Assembly (NCBI GenBank): GCA_905160935.1
Contig: CAJHZI010000447.1
Coordinates: forward strand, 1,801,001 to 1,865,000
Direction: 5' to 3'
From: Enchytraeus crypticus
Taxonomy: Eukaryota > Annelida > Clitellata > Enchytraeida > Enchytraeidae
DNA length: 64,000 nucleotides
Made by a program: the position numbers and the translations under genes. Shown here piece after piece: positions 12,341 to 23,702 of the stretch; the stretch's first letter is position 1; every line of letters begins with the position of its first letter. The notes below the pieces were generated by a model. It was not told where the DNA came from and ran no database searches. It saw only the letters and a program-made list of their open reading frames with translations.

Positions 12341-13160
12341 ACTCTCTCAAATCCTACAATCTAAGTATGCACTTGGAGTCATGAAAGCAACTGATTGATC
12401 TCAAACCTTTAGAAGACTTGCTCCTGGCAGGCAGGTCGCGCACAGCACTGTTGTTGTCGTGTATTAGGGCAGAGCCAGCGTTACGTCTTTTCAGTATGAA
12501 CCGGTTCTTCTTCGTCTTAGACCATTCTGCAACAAAACAATTGACCTACAATATCAAAGCATGGCTTAAACTTAGTTTCAACTCTTGAAGTGGTATAAGT
12601 GTCCGTCGAGGTTTGGAACTAAATGCAATAACTGAAATAACGAAGGTGAAAATCTTATATGGCCACAAGTCAACTCGATGAACTATCTATATTATTGCCA
12701 ATCAGCCGCCATCCCGTCAATTACTTTTTCATATGTTAGTAGAATATTTGCAGACGCACTAGTACGTGTATATACATTGTATTCTTCGTCTTCGTCTCCG
12801 CTAGCCTCTGCCCACCGCTATCAGTCATTTTAATATTACAGTACGATGTTTTCGCTTTCGTCCATAACCAGCCCTTGTCAGTCACTCTAATTACAGTTTG
12901 GCCCGAAAATAATAGAGATAAAAGTTGACAAAAATGAAATGAGTAAAAGTTGTATCCGAAATTCAGGATCCTGAAGCCGACACTATAACATTATAGTTAC
13001 AGGCACATTTTGACAGCTGTAGAGATGTGATGTGGTTGAATACACTGGTAAAATGGATTAGTTGTATTTGCAAATATCTTATTCAACTTATTAATGTATC
13101 TAAGTAAAATCTTTAACTACTTCAGAAGCCATATTTTGAATATATTCAAATTAAAAAGGA
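12341..13160. other. gene-free stretch
   Basis: No gene or clear repeat is supported. Confidence 0.5.
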
Positions 13161-13296
13161 TGAATATGATGTAGTCTTTTGTGAAAGGATTAACTTGATG
13201 ATGTATGGTATGAAGTGTTCTTTATGGAGAGCAAAACCATACTGTTCGTAAGACTATGTACCTCGGACCTGCCATTTGGCAGAACACTAGAACACA
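13161..13296 (+). repeat. family C repeat, 3' part
   Basis: It carries TTTTGTGAAAGGATTAACTT and ends with CGGACCTGCCATTTGGCAG and AACACTAG. The same order is seen at 25740-25875 and in the 3' end of the LINE fragment at 32250-32525. Confidence 0.75.
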
Positions 13297-13617
13297 ATAT
13301 TGAATTTCTCAGCATAAAACAGTGATCCTTATTCAGTCAATTTATTCAATCTCTCCTATTATTTCAGACTAACGTTGTAAGCTCATACTTCTGCTAACCT
13401 ATGTAGTGATCAATCGAATATAAAATTTATTGGTTGTACGACTGCAATTTGAAACGATCCTGAAATACTTCGATGTATATGATACAATATTTAATTTATC
13501 TTTCAGTTTCACAGTCACTTAAACAACACAATTTCATGACTATATCATGCCTAACCTTATATTTCATATCAGTGAACGGAAAACACCATTAGGGACAGAG
13601 ATTGTAATCTAAAAAAA

Positions 13618-13752
13618 GCTGGTAACGCTAAGGTTAACGTCAGTTTCCTCACTCGAAGGCGATGTCAGTGACGGACGAGCCCAGGATTTGAACCCCGCAC
13701 ATACTGATCAGCGGTCGAGTATCTTACTGACTTGGCCACTGACTCTAGCCAG
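13618..13752 (-). repeat. tRNA-derived SINE, family A
   Basis: On the minus strand: GCCAAGTCAGTAAGATACTC (A-box region), GGGTTCAAATCCTGGGC (B-box), CGTCACTGACATCGCC, then GAGGAAACTGACGTTAACC. A near-complete copy about 250 bp before an opposite-strand relative. Confidence 0.85.
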
Positions 13753-13994
13753 ACCTTATATCTCATTCCACTGAACGAAACAGACCTTTAGGGACAGTCA
13801 CTGTGACCTCAAGAGGAGATTTATGGAGACGAGAGATGGAGATTTTCTGCAGAGTTTCTCTCTCTACGTCAGTAAGATCCAGAATGCTGGTTGGACTGAG
13901 CACCACTCGTCTACCGGCTGAGTCGCACCATGTGTTCTCACTCTGTATGGAAAAAATCCAACATTTATTTCTAGGTTTGACTGAGTAGTTTCAC

Positions 13995-14150
13995 CGATTA
14001 GACTTCGCCACTGGCTCCAGTCAGTGGCGAAGTCGGTAAGATACTCGACCGCGGATCAGTATGTGCGGGGTTCAAATCCTGGGCTAGCCCGTCACTGACA
14101 TCGCTTTCGAGTGAGGAAACTGACGTTAACCTTAGCTTTACTAGATTTAG
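13995..14150 (+). repeat. tRNA-derived SINE, family A, with inverted head
   Basis: The head is TGGCGAAGTCGGTAAGATAC, then CGGGGTTCAAATCCTGGGC, then CCGTCACTGACATCGC and GAGGAAACTGACGTTAACC. It is preceded by the reverse complement of its own start (CTTCGCCACTGGCTCCAG), which gives a near-perfect palindrome centred near 14019. The same arrangement recurs at 47886. Confidence 0.85.
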
Positions 14151-14154
14151 CTTT

Positions 14155-14275
14155 TAGGGTCTGACTAAGGATCAGTAGGTGCATGGTTGAAATCCAGTGC
14201 TGGTCCCGTCACTGGCATGCTTTCTAGGCAGGAAACTGGCGTTAAACTAGGCTTTAGCTTTAATATTCGCTTCCA
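14155..14275 (+). repeat. SINE family A, second tandem copy
   Basis: GGATCAGTAGGTGCATGG, a B-box weakened to GGTTGAAATCC, CCCGTCACTGGCATGC and GGCGTTAAACTAGGC. It lies directly after the previous copy in the same orientation. Confidence 0.8.
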
Positions 14276-14573
14276 ATTATTTATAATAACGGCAGCAAGA
14301 CAGAAGAAAATTGATCTACATGGTCAAGGCTCTCACTGCATTAGGCGTTCTTCAAATTCAAAAGTACAATTGCTAAAGCTGGAAACGATTAATGAGAAAC
14401 TAATTTTCATCTAACAAAGTAATAGCTGGTGATTCACAGATTAAATCTTCCAGGATTCCGCAAGTTGAAAGAATTTATATATAAAAATTAACACAATCGA
14501 TATGAGAATTGTAATTTTAGAATTTCAACGTCGGGCGTCATGTAACCTATGCTATTCACATTCTAATACATAT

Positions 14574-14830
14574 CATCGTCATCATCTTCCCTTGAATCCC
14601 AGTTAACTAGGGTCAATAGACTCTCAAATCCTCTCTATCCTACATCATATCATCCATCAGTCAATTCCATATTTGAGACTATCCATTCGTTTACAATTTT
14701 GTAGCAATTTCTGGATCCTAGGCGCTCACCAACCGAATGCCCTTTCTGACGGTGGTGTGGATCTTAGTGCTTAGTCGCCTTCTACGACACGTGCAGTCAT
14801 CGGTTGGTCAATTCTTCAAACAATCCGGAC
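14574..14830 (-). repeat. dispersed repeat family B with SINE core
   Basis: The longest minus-strand copy: TCATC triplets, TTCCCTTGAATCCCAGTT, CTAGGCGCTCACCAACCGAA, then GCTTAGTCGCC / CTACGACACGTGCAG. On the minus strand the last part is the head, with the core shared with family C. The triplet end is the 3' tail. Confidence 0.8.
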
Positions 14831-15076
14831 ACAACACAAACATTGGCACAAGTTTTTTATGCGGCTATGGAATTTATTAATTACAAAATTGATATAAAAA
14901 CAAGAAATTTTTAAAGACGATCCTACCATGGGAGTCCAGTAGGTTTTGTCGAGGCAGGGAGAGTTGGGGGCGGATTTTCCCTTACGCCACCTCGACATCC
15001 TCGATTCCTTCAGCGGCGACTGCGTGCTATCTGTAAGCACATCAACAGCAGGCTGATAACAGGGAGGGGGACTTGT

Positions 15077-15078
<2 letters not shown>

Positions 15079-15131
<53 letters not shown>

Positions 15132-15234
15132 TATATATATATATATATAGGCCTATATATATTATATATATATATTAGTATATATTATATATATTATATA
15201 TATATATTAGTATATATTATATACATGTATATAT

Positions 15235-15275
<41 letters not shown>
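15079..15275. repeat. TA microsatellite at a LINE 3' end
   Basis: Almost pure TA dinucleotides with a few interruptions, including TAGGCCTA at 15148. It directly abuts the 3' end of the minus-strand LINE fragment that follows, so it may have grown from the LINE tail. Confidence 0.9.
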
Positions 15276-15278
<3 letters not shown>

Positions 15279-15661
15279 CATGAAATCTGACATACCGCAG
15301 AAAACTTACATATATACAAAACAGAAGGCAAGAAACACATGATCACATTGAAAAAGACTTAATAAGAGTCTTTGTATAGCATTGTAATGATGAAGGTTTT
15401 ATCCATCAAAGGTGAGCGCTTAGATGGTAAAGAGAAAGGATGAGCCCTCTCCCTGAGCCTAAACTTAAAATTATCTTTAAGCGGCGGAAGAAGCCTGTGC
15501 AATGCATGCTGTTTGCTACTGATGATGGAGCTAAACAATTTTTCATCTGCATCGGCAGCGATATCCGTTAAAGATCGTATTCCATCATAGAAATTGCATC
15601 TTGGAGCCTTCCTGAGGAAGGCTTCAAGGCGCTCTCTATCGGAGGTACCAAGGTAACCCCA
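15276..15661 (-). pseudogene. 5'-truncated LINE, C-terminus of reverse-transcriptase ORF
   Basis: The minus strand is open from 15661 to a TAA at 15361-15359 (100 codons). It has WGYLGTSDRERLEAFLRK, then RSLTDIAADADEKLFSSII, then HALHRLLPP, then RERAHPFSLP and FIITMLYKDSY. This is the usual C-terminal tail of the Jockey/I-like LINE polymerases common in invertebrates (pattern: RxRLEAFLRR, AADExLFxxI, HxLHxLLPP, LPxxxxxLxDxxFIxRMLYxxxY). The frame has no stop or shift, so the insertion is fairly young. The body starts abruptly at 15661, typical of 5' truncation. The 3' UTR contains TTCTGCGGTATGTCAG and ends in the TA tract. Confidence 0.8.
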
Positions 15662-16049
15662 TCAATGTATAGAATAATGTGTAATAATGTTTCAGTGGGT
15701 AAAATTTTTAATAATTTGTTTCAGTGGAATTGTAATCTAATTCAGTGAGAATTGTGGACAAGTTTAATGACAACATCATTAGTTCAGCGGAAAATCAACC
15801 TGTTCAGGGAGATATCAAGAAAATTTACAAATAAATTTTAATATTAGAGTGGATCAAATCAGTGGAATTGAAAGCCAATGCAGTAGGACTGATAATGTTT
15901 TTTAAGCCCGGGCGTAATGGTAAATAGGCTAAACTAAGGTGGTCAGGATCTAGTGGTGTGGGATCAATTCCTAAAACAGTCAATTATTAATAATAGTAGG
16001 GAGGTACATAAAGAGACTATACATGTACATGTATATGTATATTTGTACA

Positions 16050-16050
<1 letters not shown>
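15662..16050. other. gene-free stretch between LINE and TA tract
   Basis: AT-rich with repeated GTTTCAGTGG / TTCAGTGGAAT-type words at about 15688-15880, which hint at a weak local repeat. No gene is seen. Confidence 0.45.

Positions 16051-16102
<52 letters not shown>
16051..16102. repeat. TA microsatellite
   Basis: About 26 TA units just upstream of the Tc1/mariner-type element. Confidence 0.9.
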
Positions 16103-16107
<5 letters not shown>

Positions 16108-16221
16108 CTCAACTATTGGCATGACATATACACGTGTATTATACGTAATACATAGAGATACTATACATGCACATTTGTATATATTATATACAATACATAC
16201 AAATACAAATAATCATATATA

Positions 16222-17166
16222 TAGGGTGAGTAAAAAAATGACAACACCTGCAAAAAGTTCGAATATCTCAGGCTATTGTTAATATTTTAAAATCAAACTT
16301 TTACCAATTAATAAAGGACTAATTTTTGATGGGATGTCCAATTCTCATCCATTTTAGGCCATAGATGGGCTAGTTATACAAGTTTCAGCAGAGCTACCCC
16401 AATTTTTACCTAAAAATGGCGTTTTCTGCAACAGTAAGGGCAAATTGCACTTCATTGGCGAGAAGGAAAAGTTGAACGCTCACTATTACGTCAATACTTT
16501 ACTTCCCAAGCTCTTTGATGATTGCTATGCTCTTCTACCAAATGGTTTCATCTTTCAGCATAATGGTGCTCCGGCTCATGCATCTCGTCATGCACAGGAA
16601 TGGATCAGCGAGGGAAACCCGGATTTCATTAAGAAGAATGAATGGCCTCCAAACACTCCGGATGTAAATCCTCTGGATTTATCATGTCTGGGGAACCATG
16701 CTGCATCTCTATCAGAAAAGCCAGCCGATGCCTAAAAACAAGACAGAACTGCAGGAAGTGCTACAGTCAATCTGGGAGAGAGTGCCCCAAGCTGGAATCA
16801 ACAAGGCTGTCCTAGCGTTCCGAAAGCGACTGCAGTCCTGCGTAGCAGCAGGAGGAAAGCATATCGAGTAGTCAGCAATGCTAGCAGATATCAATTGGTT
16901 CTTTCTGAACCACTACAACGGCATTTTCAGGGCCAAAATAAAAATAGAATTAAATATAATTTATATTTACAGTACATTAAAAAATGGGGGGTTGCTCTGC
17001 CGAAACTTGCATAACTGGCCTATCTATGTACCAAAACGAATGAAAATTGGCCACCCCATCGGAAATTGGTCCTTTAGTAATTGTTAAAAGTATTATTGGA
17101 AAATATTGACAATGGCCTGAGATATTCGAACTTTTTGCAGGCGTTATCTTTTTTTTACTCACCCTG
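16222..17166 (+). mobile_element. Tc1/mariner-superfamily element, internally deleted
   Basis: The ends are inverted copies starting (C/T)AGGGTGAGTAAAAAAA and continuing through GCAAAAAGTTCGAATATCTC. The similarity runs inward for roughly 190 bp on each side (about 16222-16418 and 16977-17166). TA flanks each side (16220-16221 and 17167-17168), the usual target duplication of this superfamily. The 945-bp element keeps only the C-terminal half of a transposase, so it cannot move by itself. The sudden start of coding sequence near 16415 marks a probable internal deletion. Confidence 0.9.
16415..16871 (+). pseudogene. maT-like (DD37D) transposase remnant, frameshifted
   Basis: Frame one reads KGKLHFIGEKEKLNAHYYV, TLLPKL, FQHNGAPAHASRHAQEWI and EWPPNTPDVNPLD: the DDE-3 catalytic domain of IS630/Tc1/mariner transposases. 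There are 37 residues between the second and third catalytic positions, as in the DD37D (maT) group. The second catalytic Asp is replaced by Asn (QHNG for the usual QQDG). Near 16690-16700 the reading shifts by one base. The proper C-terminus (MLHLYQKSQPMPKNK, LQEVLQSIWERV, ending at the TAG at 16869) continues in another frame. The N-terminal DNA-binding part and the first Asp are missing. The gene is therefore dead by deletion, frameshift and loss of a catalytic residue. Confidence 0.9.
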
Positions 17167-17168
17167 TA

Positions 17169-19862
17169 TATACAAATAATTATATATGATATAATACAAA
17201 CTGTTGGCATGACATATACTGTACACGTGTATTACACGTATACATGACCTACTTCTTAGAGCTCATGATTATTTCTAATTCTACAAAGAAACTTTCCCAA
17301 GCAGCCAATATATCACCTCCCATATGCCTGGATGTATGTGTGTTTTCGCGTGTGTGTGTGTGTGTATGTGTATGGGTAAGATGCGAGAGATCAGTAGCCG
17401 GCAATAGTAACAGCTGCAGCACAACTCTGCGCTGATCTGCGCGTTGTTTTAGATTAACCACGCGCAGACCATCGAGTCCATTGCACGAAGCATCGCAAAT
17501 ACAAGGTCGAGCTTTAAAAAACCTGGACGCGAAGAACATGACTTACTCAGCGACGATGATTTCAGGGTCGTCTCCGACAAGATATATTGAGGACGCTTAG
17601 GTTATCCTTAGACTTGCAGGTCAAATGACGATGTGAGGAAAAATCTTACATCATTCATACAGTCCATTTTCTAAACACTACTTGTTGAACTATCTGAGCA
17701 TGTCGAAGATTAGTATAAGATTAGGCGCTTTGCGCTTTCTCTGATAACTCTCTGATGAAACTGCCATCACATTTTCCTTTATCGATTGACTCATTGACTG
17801 ATTTACGTTATATGTAACTCAAGAATTATTATCTAACAAGATGATAATCACAAACAATATTTTCAAATATTTATAGAAATATGAAACTAATGTTTAATAT
17901 GTCAATAGTTGCCACTCAATTCTGTGCTTTTCTTGTTTAAAAAATTTCGCAGCGTAGAGGCTGAGAAATCTGCCAATTAAATTAATCTTCATCTTATTCT
18001 CATAATTATGCATTCTTCTCTAACGATTGAAACCAGGTCGAAATATGCTAAGTCAAAGAAGATTTAGTTGCGATTGAACCAAGTTTAAAACTTGGCCTCC
18101 ACTGATCAGCAGACTATGAGCTTGTCAGATGAGCCACGTTGACTGCTTCACATTCTTGAAAACATGAAGCGAAAATCTGAATTTCTGCCGGTTAGTTTAG
18201 TTGTAAATATGCTACATGCTATATTAATATGAATTGAATTGAATTGAATCATATTTATTTCACTTTAGGCTACATCATACGCAAGAAATACATGATATAA
18301 GGTGAAAAAGGACACAAAGGCCACGAAAGCATTGGCATGTGCTAATATACATAGAGATATAAACTATATATAATTACTACAACTAATCAATTAATAGAAG
18401 CCTTAATGGTTCACATATATTGAAAGATTTAGCAAATTAAATTGGCAAATTACATTAAAGCTGGTTTGAAAGATTTACTCTTTGGACTGATTATAATATG
18501 CGCATTCAAACATTTGACTGCTACATCGAATCACATCGAATCACAAAGCAGTGGCAGTTCTCATAGAACATTACAATCCTTGGAGTTGTTCGGGTGGAAG
18601 TTAGGAAGGCTATTCCAGATATTTGGCCTGCAAGGGTTTATAGCTATCTCAATACTGACATCTGGAAAGTCTAGAGTTCCGAAGTACAAAATTGGGCCTA
18701 CATAACATTTAGAAGCACTTCTAGAAGCACTTTAAGGCAAATGTATTAAGATATTTAGACCGAGGTACATTGGCGCCTTCATAGTGATTCGAATACAGGG
18801 CAGAGTACTGTTAATAGAATACGAAAAACACGAAACAAGTCTGACTCGAATCAACGTTGCGACTTGAATCTCTACTTGGAGAGTCTTCCTGGAATGGATT
18901 CCTCAGACAATAAACCACTGCAGATACTTCACTAATTCATCAAATCAGTCAGTAGCAGATAACTGTTGCGAGATAAAAACCTTCTTCTCTGAAATGAGAG
19001 CTTAACATTCCGTAAAGATGCTGATGCTATCGAAAGTAGCTAATCAGGAATTTCAATGATTAACAAAATGAGTAAAATGTCGTAAAGAGGACGAGAGCTT
19101 ACCGCAGGGCTGTAGTAAACTTTACATTGCCTCATTTATTTATTTACTTATTTATCACCACATACATGAATAACGAAACAGAGATTCCAAAGTCCGCAGA
19201 ATAAAAGTTAGAAAAAAGACGTGTGAAACGGCAAAAAATGCCATGAAATAGCACTTTCGTAATAGATAGAGTTAACTTTAAAATTAATAAACACTCGCAA
19301 CTATGTAGACAACTCATCTGTAATTGCAAAACGAAAATGTCATTTCTCATTCGCGTGCTTTGGTTTCTAGTACATCCCACAACTGGTGCTGAATATGTAC
19401 AGAACATTCAACGTTGAGAAACATTGAAATCCCACAGAATTCACAGCAACAAATTGAAGAACACAGGTCAGAATTTCGTTTCCGGTTTACAACTATAACA
19501 GTTTCAGTTTCGTCTTAACTAAATTAGGTTATCAGCATTTATGAGTAATCACATTGAAATCTGTCTTATCTCAATGCCTACTAATACTTTAAAAGGAAAT
19601 CCATAGGAACACCGGATGCCCAAAAGACTACTAATATTATAATAAGTAATGAATGGAATGCTTCAACTATGGACTGGTCAAAGATTCATAGATCGGCTTA
19701 CAGTGAAGCAGTACAAGCTCTTTACTTATCTGTAATACTTGAACGCCATCAACGAGATCAACTGAAATTGCTGAGCTTGTTTTATAACTCACCATATAGG
19801 CTTAACATTTTATATAGGACCTATATAGCGTTTATATACTGTATATACATATATATAAATTT
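17169..19862. other. gene-free stretch with LINE-like tails
   Basis: A TG/GT tract lies at 17336-17372. At 18232-18300 and 19130-19215 there are 3'-end-like sequences (GAATTGAATTGAATTGAATC; TTATTTATTTACTTATTTAT) that resemble LINE tails. A frame at 18442-18705 and one at 19669-19878 have no recognisable domain; I do not call them genes. Confidence 0.45.
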
Positions 19863-19902
19863 CAAATCCCTAAATTGAAACTTTAGAAGCCCCCAATATA
19901 TG

Positions 19903-19970
<68 letters not shown>

Positions 19971-20010
19971 CCTATATTGGGGGTTTCTAATGTTTCAATT
20001 TAGGGATTTG
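19863..20010. repeat. foldback element around a TA tract
   Basis: The left arm CAAATCCCTAAATTGAAAC, then AGAAGCCCCCAATATATGCC (19863-19905), is matched in reverse by GGCCTATATTGGGGG, then GTTTCAATTTAGGGATTTG (about 19969-20010). The roughly 60-bp centre is pure TA. Each arm is close to 48 bp with few mismatches, so the whole 148 bp can fold into one long hairpin. Confidence 0.9.
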
Positions 20011-20084
20011 CAATGACAGTGTCTCTCACTGACGGCAACATTAATTACACATCAATTGGTTGATGAAGCTATCCATTCTATAGG

Positions 20085-20205
20085 GGCGAAGCTCAGGGGC
20101 GGTTCTCAGGGGCGGAGCTCAGGAGAGAAGCTCAGGGGCGGTGCTCAGGGGCTAGGCTCAGGGGCGGAGCTCAGGGGCGGAGCTCAGGGGCGGGCGGAGT
20201 CGGCT
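20085..20205. repeat. 13-bp GC-rich minisatellite
   Basis: Eight or more copies of TCAGGGGCGGAGC, with variants such as TCAGGAGAGAAGC and TCAGGGGCTAGGC. It stands out as GC-rich in AT-rich surroundings and lies 75 bp from the foldback element. Confidence 0.9.
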
Positions 20206-20259
20206 AGGGGCTAACACATCACATCCAGAAGTTGTTGAGTTTATCCCTGGAAGGGATTT

Positions 20260-20740
20260 AGTGTAGCAAAATATTCTACACCAGGGAGAAGCTCAAGATT
20301 CAAAAGTTGTTAAATTTACTCTCATGAAGATTTTAGTAAAACATTTCCTCTCAGGGGTCAATTCCTCTATCAGTGGAATATAAGACCTAATTGATTGAGT
20401 ATATTGAGGCAACTTGATGAGTTGAACAATGCAACGTGTTGAACTGCATGCGTTCAATGAAGTATATAACCTGGCTAGTTGAAGGAAGCCGCAGACGTTA
20501 CCACGTGAGATCTATAAATAGAATGATTCAGACGAGTTGTCTACCTGTACATGTGCAGAGTAACCTGACCTCAAGTCCAGACTGCTGGACTAGCGTCCAT
20601 AGCGTCCGATAAGCCCTAGTATCGATCATTTAGTTCCCTGGATCACTTATCCATGGGTCTACGAAATAAATGCTTACTTCGTATTCATGTTTTCTCTATC
20701 ATTTAGTTAAGGTCTGAAACAGGACAACGCTTCACTGAAC
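20260..20740 (+). other. possible solo LTR
   Basis: A good TATA box (CTATAAATAG, core at 20513) is followed about 150 bp later by AATAAA (20665) with T-rich sequence after it. This promoter-to-poly(A) spacing is typical of retrotransposon LTRs. I could not find convincing TG...CA ends or a target duplication, so this is a weak call. It could also be an unrelated promoter. Confidence 0.3.
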
Positions 20741-20814
20741 AATATTGTTATCTTCGCCTCAGCACATGTCTTATGCAGATTGTTCTCGGTGAATTGATCT
20801 TTAGTGATGTGTGT

Positions 20815-20892
20815 GCTGTGGGGACGTCCTGACATCATCCTTGAATGAGGAAATGGACGTTAAACCGTTATTATTATTATTATTATTATCGC
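20815..20892 (+). repeat. SINE core with TTA-repeat tail
   Basis: GGGGACGTCCTGACATCATC, then TGAGGAAATGGACGTTAAAC, then a TTA triplet tail. It is the opposite-strand partner of 12255-12335. Confidence 0.75.
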
Positions 20893-22837
20893 TAAACAAA
20901 ACTCGTAACAATAAAGACTGTTATCAATAGACAAAAGTTACAGGATTCATATCGCTATAGAGAATATCATCACTAAACAACGCTCTTATCAGATAACTAT
21001 GCCTCACCAGTAGCACATCGGCTGCTCAAATCATATGATAGTTATATTTATAAACTCGCCAGGGACGCTTTTGGAAAACCTTGAGCCGTTGATGTAGGAT
21101 AGGGCAGAGAGTTCGCAGGCGCTGTACTCGAATTAAAGTTTCCACATCGCACTCGCTATCCAATCTTAAAACACGTTTGGTTGAGTCGAGATCAAACGAA
21201 AAGATGAGTCATAGCTGTATAAACTAAAGTTCCGCAGGTTTAGCGCAAAGAAATAAAAGTATAAACATATCGAGTTTCTGTTTTAATAAAAGTAAAAATA
21301 GCTCGCGTAGGTTCGTGCTAGGCTGATACTGATGAAGCTCGCTTGCACTCAGACTCGAAGCCTTTCTGACCTAAGTCCAAAGCTGCTGAAGATGTGAGAA
21401 AAGCAGGTCATAGTGCAGTGGGGTCAGACATGACGTCACTGATTGCATTCAGCTCAATCGACAGATTTAATTATTCTGACCTCGAAAGTTGTTCGATAAA
21501 TTACATTTAAATTTTAAAAATAAAAATTTAACATCCGTCCGTTATAAAAGAATGATGACATGGACATCCAACACGTTTAACTGTTACAAATCGATTCACT
21601 GAAATGATTTAAAAAACATATGTGCTGAAGAAAAAGAAAAGATGAAAGAAAAAAGATTTGAGATTTTAAAAATTTATGATGGGAAGAGATTTTTTACACA
21701 AAAAGGCAGAAAGTATTACAGAAACCTATTACAGAAAGTGGAAATGAAAGAACATGAGCGATGATCAGGAGGCAAATACCAAATAGTAGGGGCTGAAAAA
21801 TGAAATGAACCTAATGGGGTAAGGATATTTGATATTTTGAGCAGTTTTAACATGAGCAGCAACTAAGCACAACTAGAGAGCTACTGTCATTTAAGACAAC
21901 ATCGATCAGTGAGGGTTGTGGAGACAAAGCCAATCGCTTATCAAAAATTAAATAGGTTCAATAAACGGTTAGAATTCAAAAATCTGAACATCAATTAAAG
22001 AAAGAGGAAATCCAATGCCTGGCTCAAACATAAACAGCAGAAATAAGATGTTTCAGTAAAAGTTGTTGATTGATATATTTAATGATAAATGTACAAGAAA
22101 AGAATATATCACGCAACAGATAGTTCAATAACTGATTCATTGAAATAGAAAACAACACGTATATTATTTATATATTATTTTAAAGAAACGATTCACTCCT
22201 TTCACTCTAATGGTACAATATATAATGCGCATATACATGAAGGTCTATATTTTGATTCGAAATATAGAATATACAAATATGAATAAAAATAAACATTTAT
22301 TAATTCGCAGGGCAATTAATATAAATTTTTTGTATTTGGTTTCAAAATTAAGTACAGAACAGCATTATCGAGAAACATAAATTTTTCATTGCATACGGTA
22401 TAATACACGGTATAATATTTATCGCATTAGTGATCTTTCTAATTTTAAATGAATTTTATTATTCAGAGATATCATAATATTATCCAGGTCGGAAAGCATA
22501 TGATGTAAATGTAATAACCTCGGATAATTTCTATAGACGTCCCTGACAACGTCAACTGAAGAGGAATGGGGCGTTAAATCTTCCTTGCATGGCATTGTTT
22601 TGTACAAGACGAGTCTGATGAGACCTGAATAACTTCTACTAAACAATCCACTTCAACTCAATCAATCAAAAGGGTTTTCAAGAAATTCTGAACATTGCGG
22701 AATGTTTTATTCAAAATTTTCTTCGGCGGATTAAGTTGGGCAAGTGGCTCAGACAATATCGATCCTTCTTCTGAAAGTGATACAGATTTGAATCTGTTGA
22801 CTTACGTACTTGTAGCTTATATGATTCTATGATGTAT
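20893..22837. other. gene-free stretch with minor repeats
   Basis: It contains a family D copy at 21855-21990 (minus strand) and a diverged SINE core at about 22525-22600 (GACGTCCCTGACAACGTC, then GGGGCGTTAAATC). No gene is supported. Confidence 0.5.
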
Positions 22838-22990
22838 CGGTTGGATGGCCGAATGGACAGCGAGCTTGTCTGAGAGGCAGGAGGGTCATCGGTTCAAATC
22901 ACAATCGAACGGCCTCTGACGGTATCCATTGTGATGCAGAAACAAAAGCTAATCTTAGCTGTACATCTTCTTTACATGCCGAACTAGCGC
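22838..22990 (+). repeat. tRNA-derived SINE with well-kept A and B boxes
   Basis: TGGCCGAATGG at 22846-22856 and GGTTCAAATC at 22891-22900 fit the polymerase III A and B boxes, with about 35 bp between them as in tRNA genes. No acceptor stem pairs across the unit, and it continues into AAAAGCTAATCTTAGCTG, the family A type of tail. I therefore read it as a SINE head and not a functional tRNA. Confidence 0.7.
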
Positions 22991-23233
22991 AGTCGCACAC
23001 ACAACTGAATCAATGATTCAATTGTAATGATCTAATGGTTACATAAGCTGACCAGTTGCTCATCCTCTGCTACTGATGTCTGATAGACAGTAATAGCTCG
23101 CTGCTATATCTTCTTGAGTCTCTAACGCAACTCATTGATCATCCAACTTGATTAATCATATCTCTCCAGCGACCACCTGTTGTTTGGCCTCGTTAAGCTT
23201 GACGCCTTGAAGGCGTAAATGGTTTGATCATCT

Positions 23234-23272
<39 letters not shown>

Positions 23273-23330
23273 CCCTCTCTACCCCTCTCTCTCTCTCTGT
23301 CTCTCTCTACCTCTCTCTCTATCTCTCTCT

Positions 23331-23369
<39 letters not shown>
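23234..23369. repeat. CT microsatellite
   Basis: Nearly continuous CT dinucleotides with short interruptions (CTACC, CTGTC, CTATC, CTCCTT). The serine/leucine-rich open frame across it is an artefact. Confidence 0.95.
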
Positions 23370-23584
23370 AGAATTCATGTTCCTCAGCAGAGATAAAAGT
23401 TCTGCTGGTAGAAAGGAAAGTTCTGTTTATACAGCCTCCCCGCCGCCATGTTCCGCAGAGTTCTACATCAGCAGACATGAGAGATTAAACTCGATACACT
23501 ATGATGTATACTTTCACCGTGTGAGGTTTCTACGATCATGTTGCAAATAATGTAACTACTCATGATATCGGAAGCTTCGAAAGA

Positions 23585-23702
23585 CTAAAAGCCAAGATTA
23601 ACGTCTGTTTCCTTTCTCGAAAACGTGTCAGTGACGGATGGAACACCTGATTTGAGTCATGCACCTATTGATCCGAAGTCAGAAATCTAGCTGTTCGTGT
23701 CG
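23585..23702 (-). repeat. tRNA-derived SINE, family A, diverged
   Basis: Minus strand: TGATCC-type box region, GTCACTGACACG, GAAACAGACGTTAATC and TTGGCTTTT. The B-box is mutated. Confidence 0.7.

Noticed and set aside
18442-18705. 87-codon frame as a gene
   Set aside because: No domain, no splice signals. The opposite strand has a weak NIWNSLPNF string like a LINE tail, but that is too short to trust.
22838-22910. A functional tRNA gene
   Set aside because: A and B boxes are good, but no acceptor stem pairs across the unit, the anticodon stem is poor, and a SINE-type tail follows.
23224-23550. 108-codon Ser/Leu-rich frame
   Set aside because: Driven by the CT microsatellite.
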